DNA from: JBMOLK01 sp049325575
GTDB taxonomy: Bacteria; Bacillota; Clostridia; Acetivibrionales; Acetivibrionaceae
Direction of reading: 5' to 3'
DNA length: 6,844 nucleotides
Assembly: GCA_049325575.1 (NCBI GenBank)
Contig: JBMOLK010000237.1
Span: 1 to 6,844, forward strand
Shown: positions 6,804 through 6,844 of the stretch, in pieces
How the letters are laid out: each line of letters opens with the position of its first letter
How positions within the stretch are numbered: the first letter of the stretch is position 1
The notes under the pieces: generated by a model
Seen by the model: the letters and a program-made list of their open reading frames with translations, nothing else
What the model was told of the DNA's origin: nothing
The model's database searches: none
Made by a program: the position numbers and the translations under genes

Positions 6804-6844
6804 TTACTCACTAAGTTTTTTATCTAATCCATATATCTCACGCA
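6804..6844 (-). CDS. Possible C-terminal tail of a gene running off the right edge (partial)
   Basis: One minus-strand frame is open from the right edge for 12 full codons and ends in TAA at 6806-6804, giving the tail REIYGLDKKLSE. The charged, helix-like tail, followed by structured DNA and a hairpin, fits the end of a real gene. Twelve codons cannot prove coding, and no family can be named. The sequence to the right is needed. Confidence 0.3.
   Translation of the reverse strand, partial: REIYGLDKKLSE

Noticed and set aside
1..6844. CRISPR array or defence genes
   Set aside because: No short regularly spaced DNA repeats and no recognisable Cas or defence protein are present.

Overview
The window is AT-rich (roughly one third G+C by eye). 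It carries a large modular secreted-type protein and a compact membrane kinase/regulator pair, which fits a Gram-positive, low-GC bacterium of the Clostridia (possibly of the polysaccharide-degrading kind) or a Paenibacillus-like relative. The assignment rests on base composition, strong AAGGAG-type ribosome binding sites, terminator style and domain choice. No species marker is present.

Layout. Bases 2-4318 (+) hold one very large open frame that is cut by the left edge. It encodes a multidomain extracellular protein: an N-terminal jelly-roll segment, a Pro/Thr linker, a transthyretin/carboxypeptidase-regulatory-like beta domain, a zinc metallopeptidase of gluzincin type (HEYGH plus a downstream SEGWA), a second carbohydrate-binding-like beta sandwich, an Ig-like domain, four tandem carbohydrate-binding-like repeats of about 146-157 residues, and a C-terminal bulb-type (B-) lectin. 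A strong bidirectional terminator at 4352-4384 separates it from a convergent two-gene operon on the minus strand. That operon encodes a polytopic membrane sensor histidine kinase (5103-6503) followed by a NarL/FixJ-type response regulator (4478-5110). The two frames overlap by 8 bases. A plausible sigma-A promoter for the operon lies at 6600-6628.

The right end (6661-6844) has no complete gene. It contains a 9-bp hairpin, a GC-rich (68 percent) block of about 62 bases that folds into a compact branched structure and carries internal direct repeats, and the possible last codons of a minus-strand gene that runs off the right edge. This block is the least explained part of the window. It may be a structured RNA at the end of a neighbouring gene or mobile element, but identity cannot be settled from the sequence alone.

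How the parts fit together. The large protein most likely acts outside the cell, using its lectin and binding modules to hold a peptidase on glycans or glycoproteins. The kinase and regulator form a self-contained signalling pair. They are convergent with the peptidase gene and share only its terminator, so no functional link between them can be claimed.
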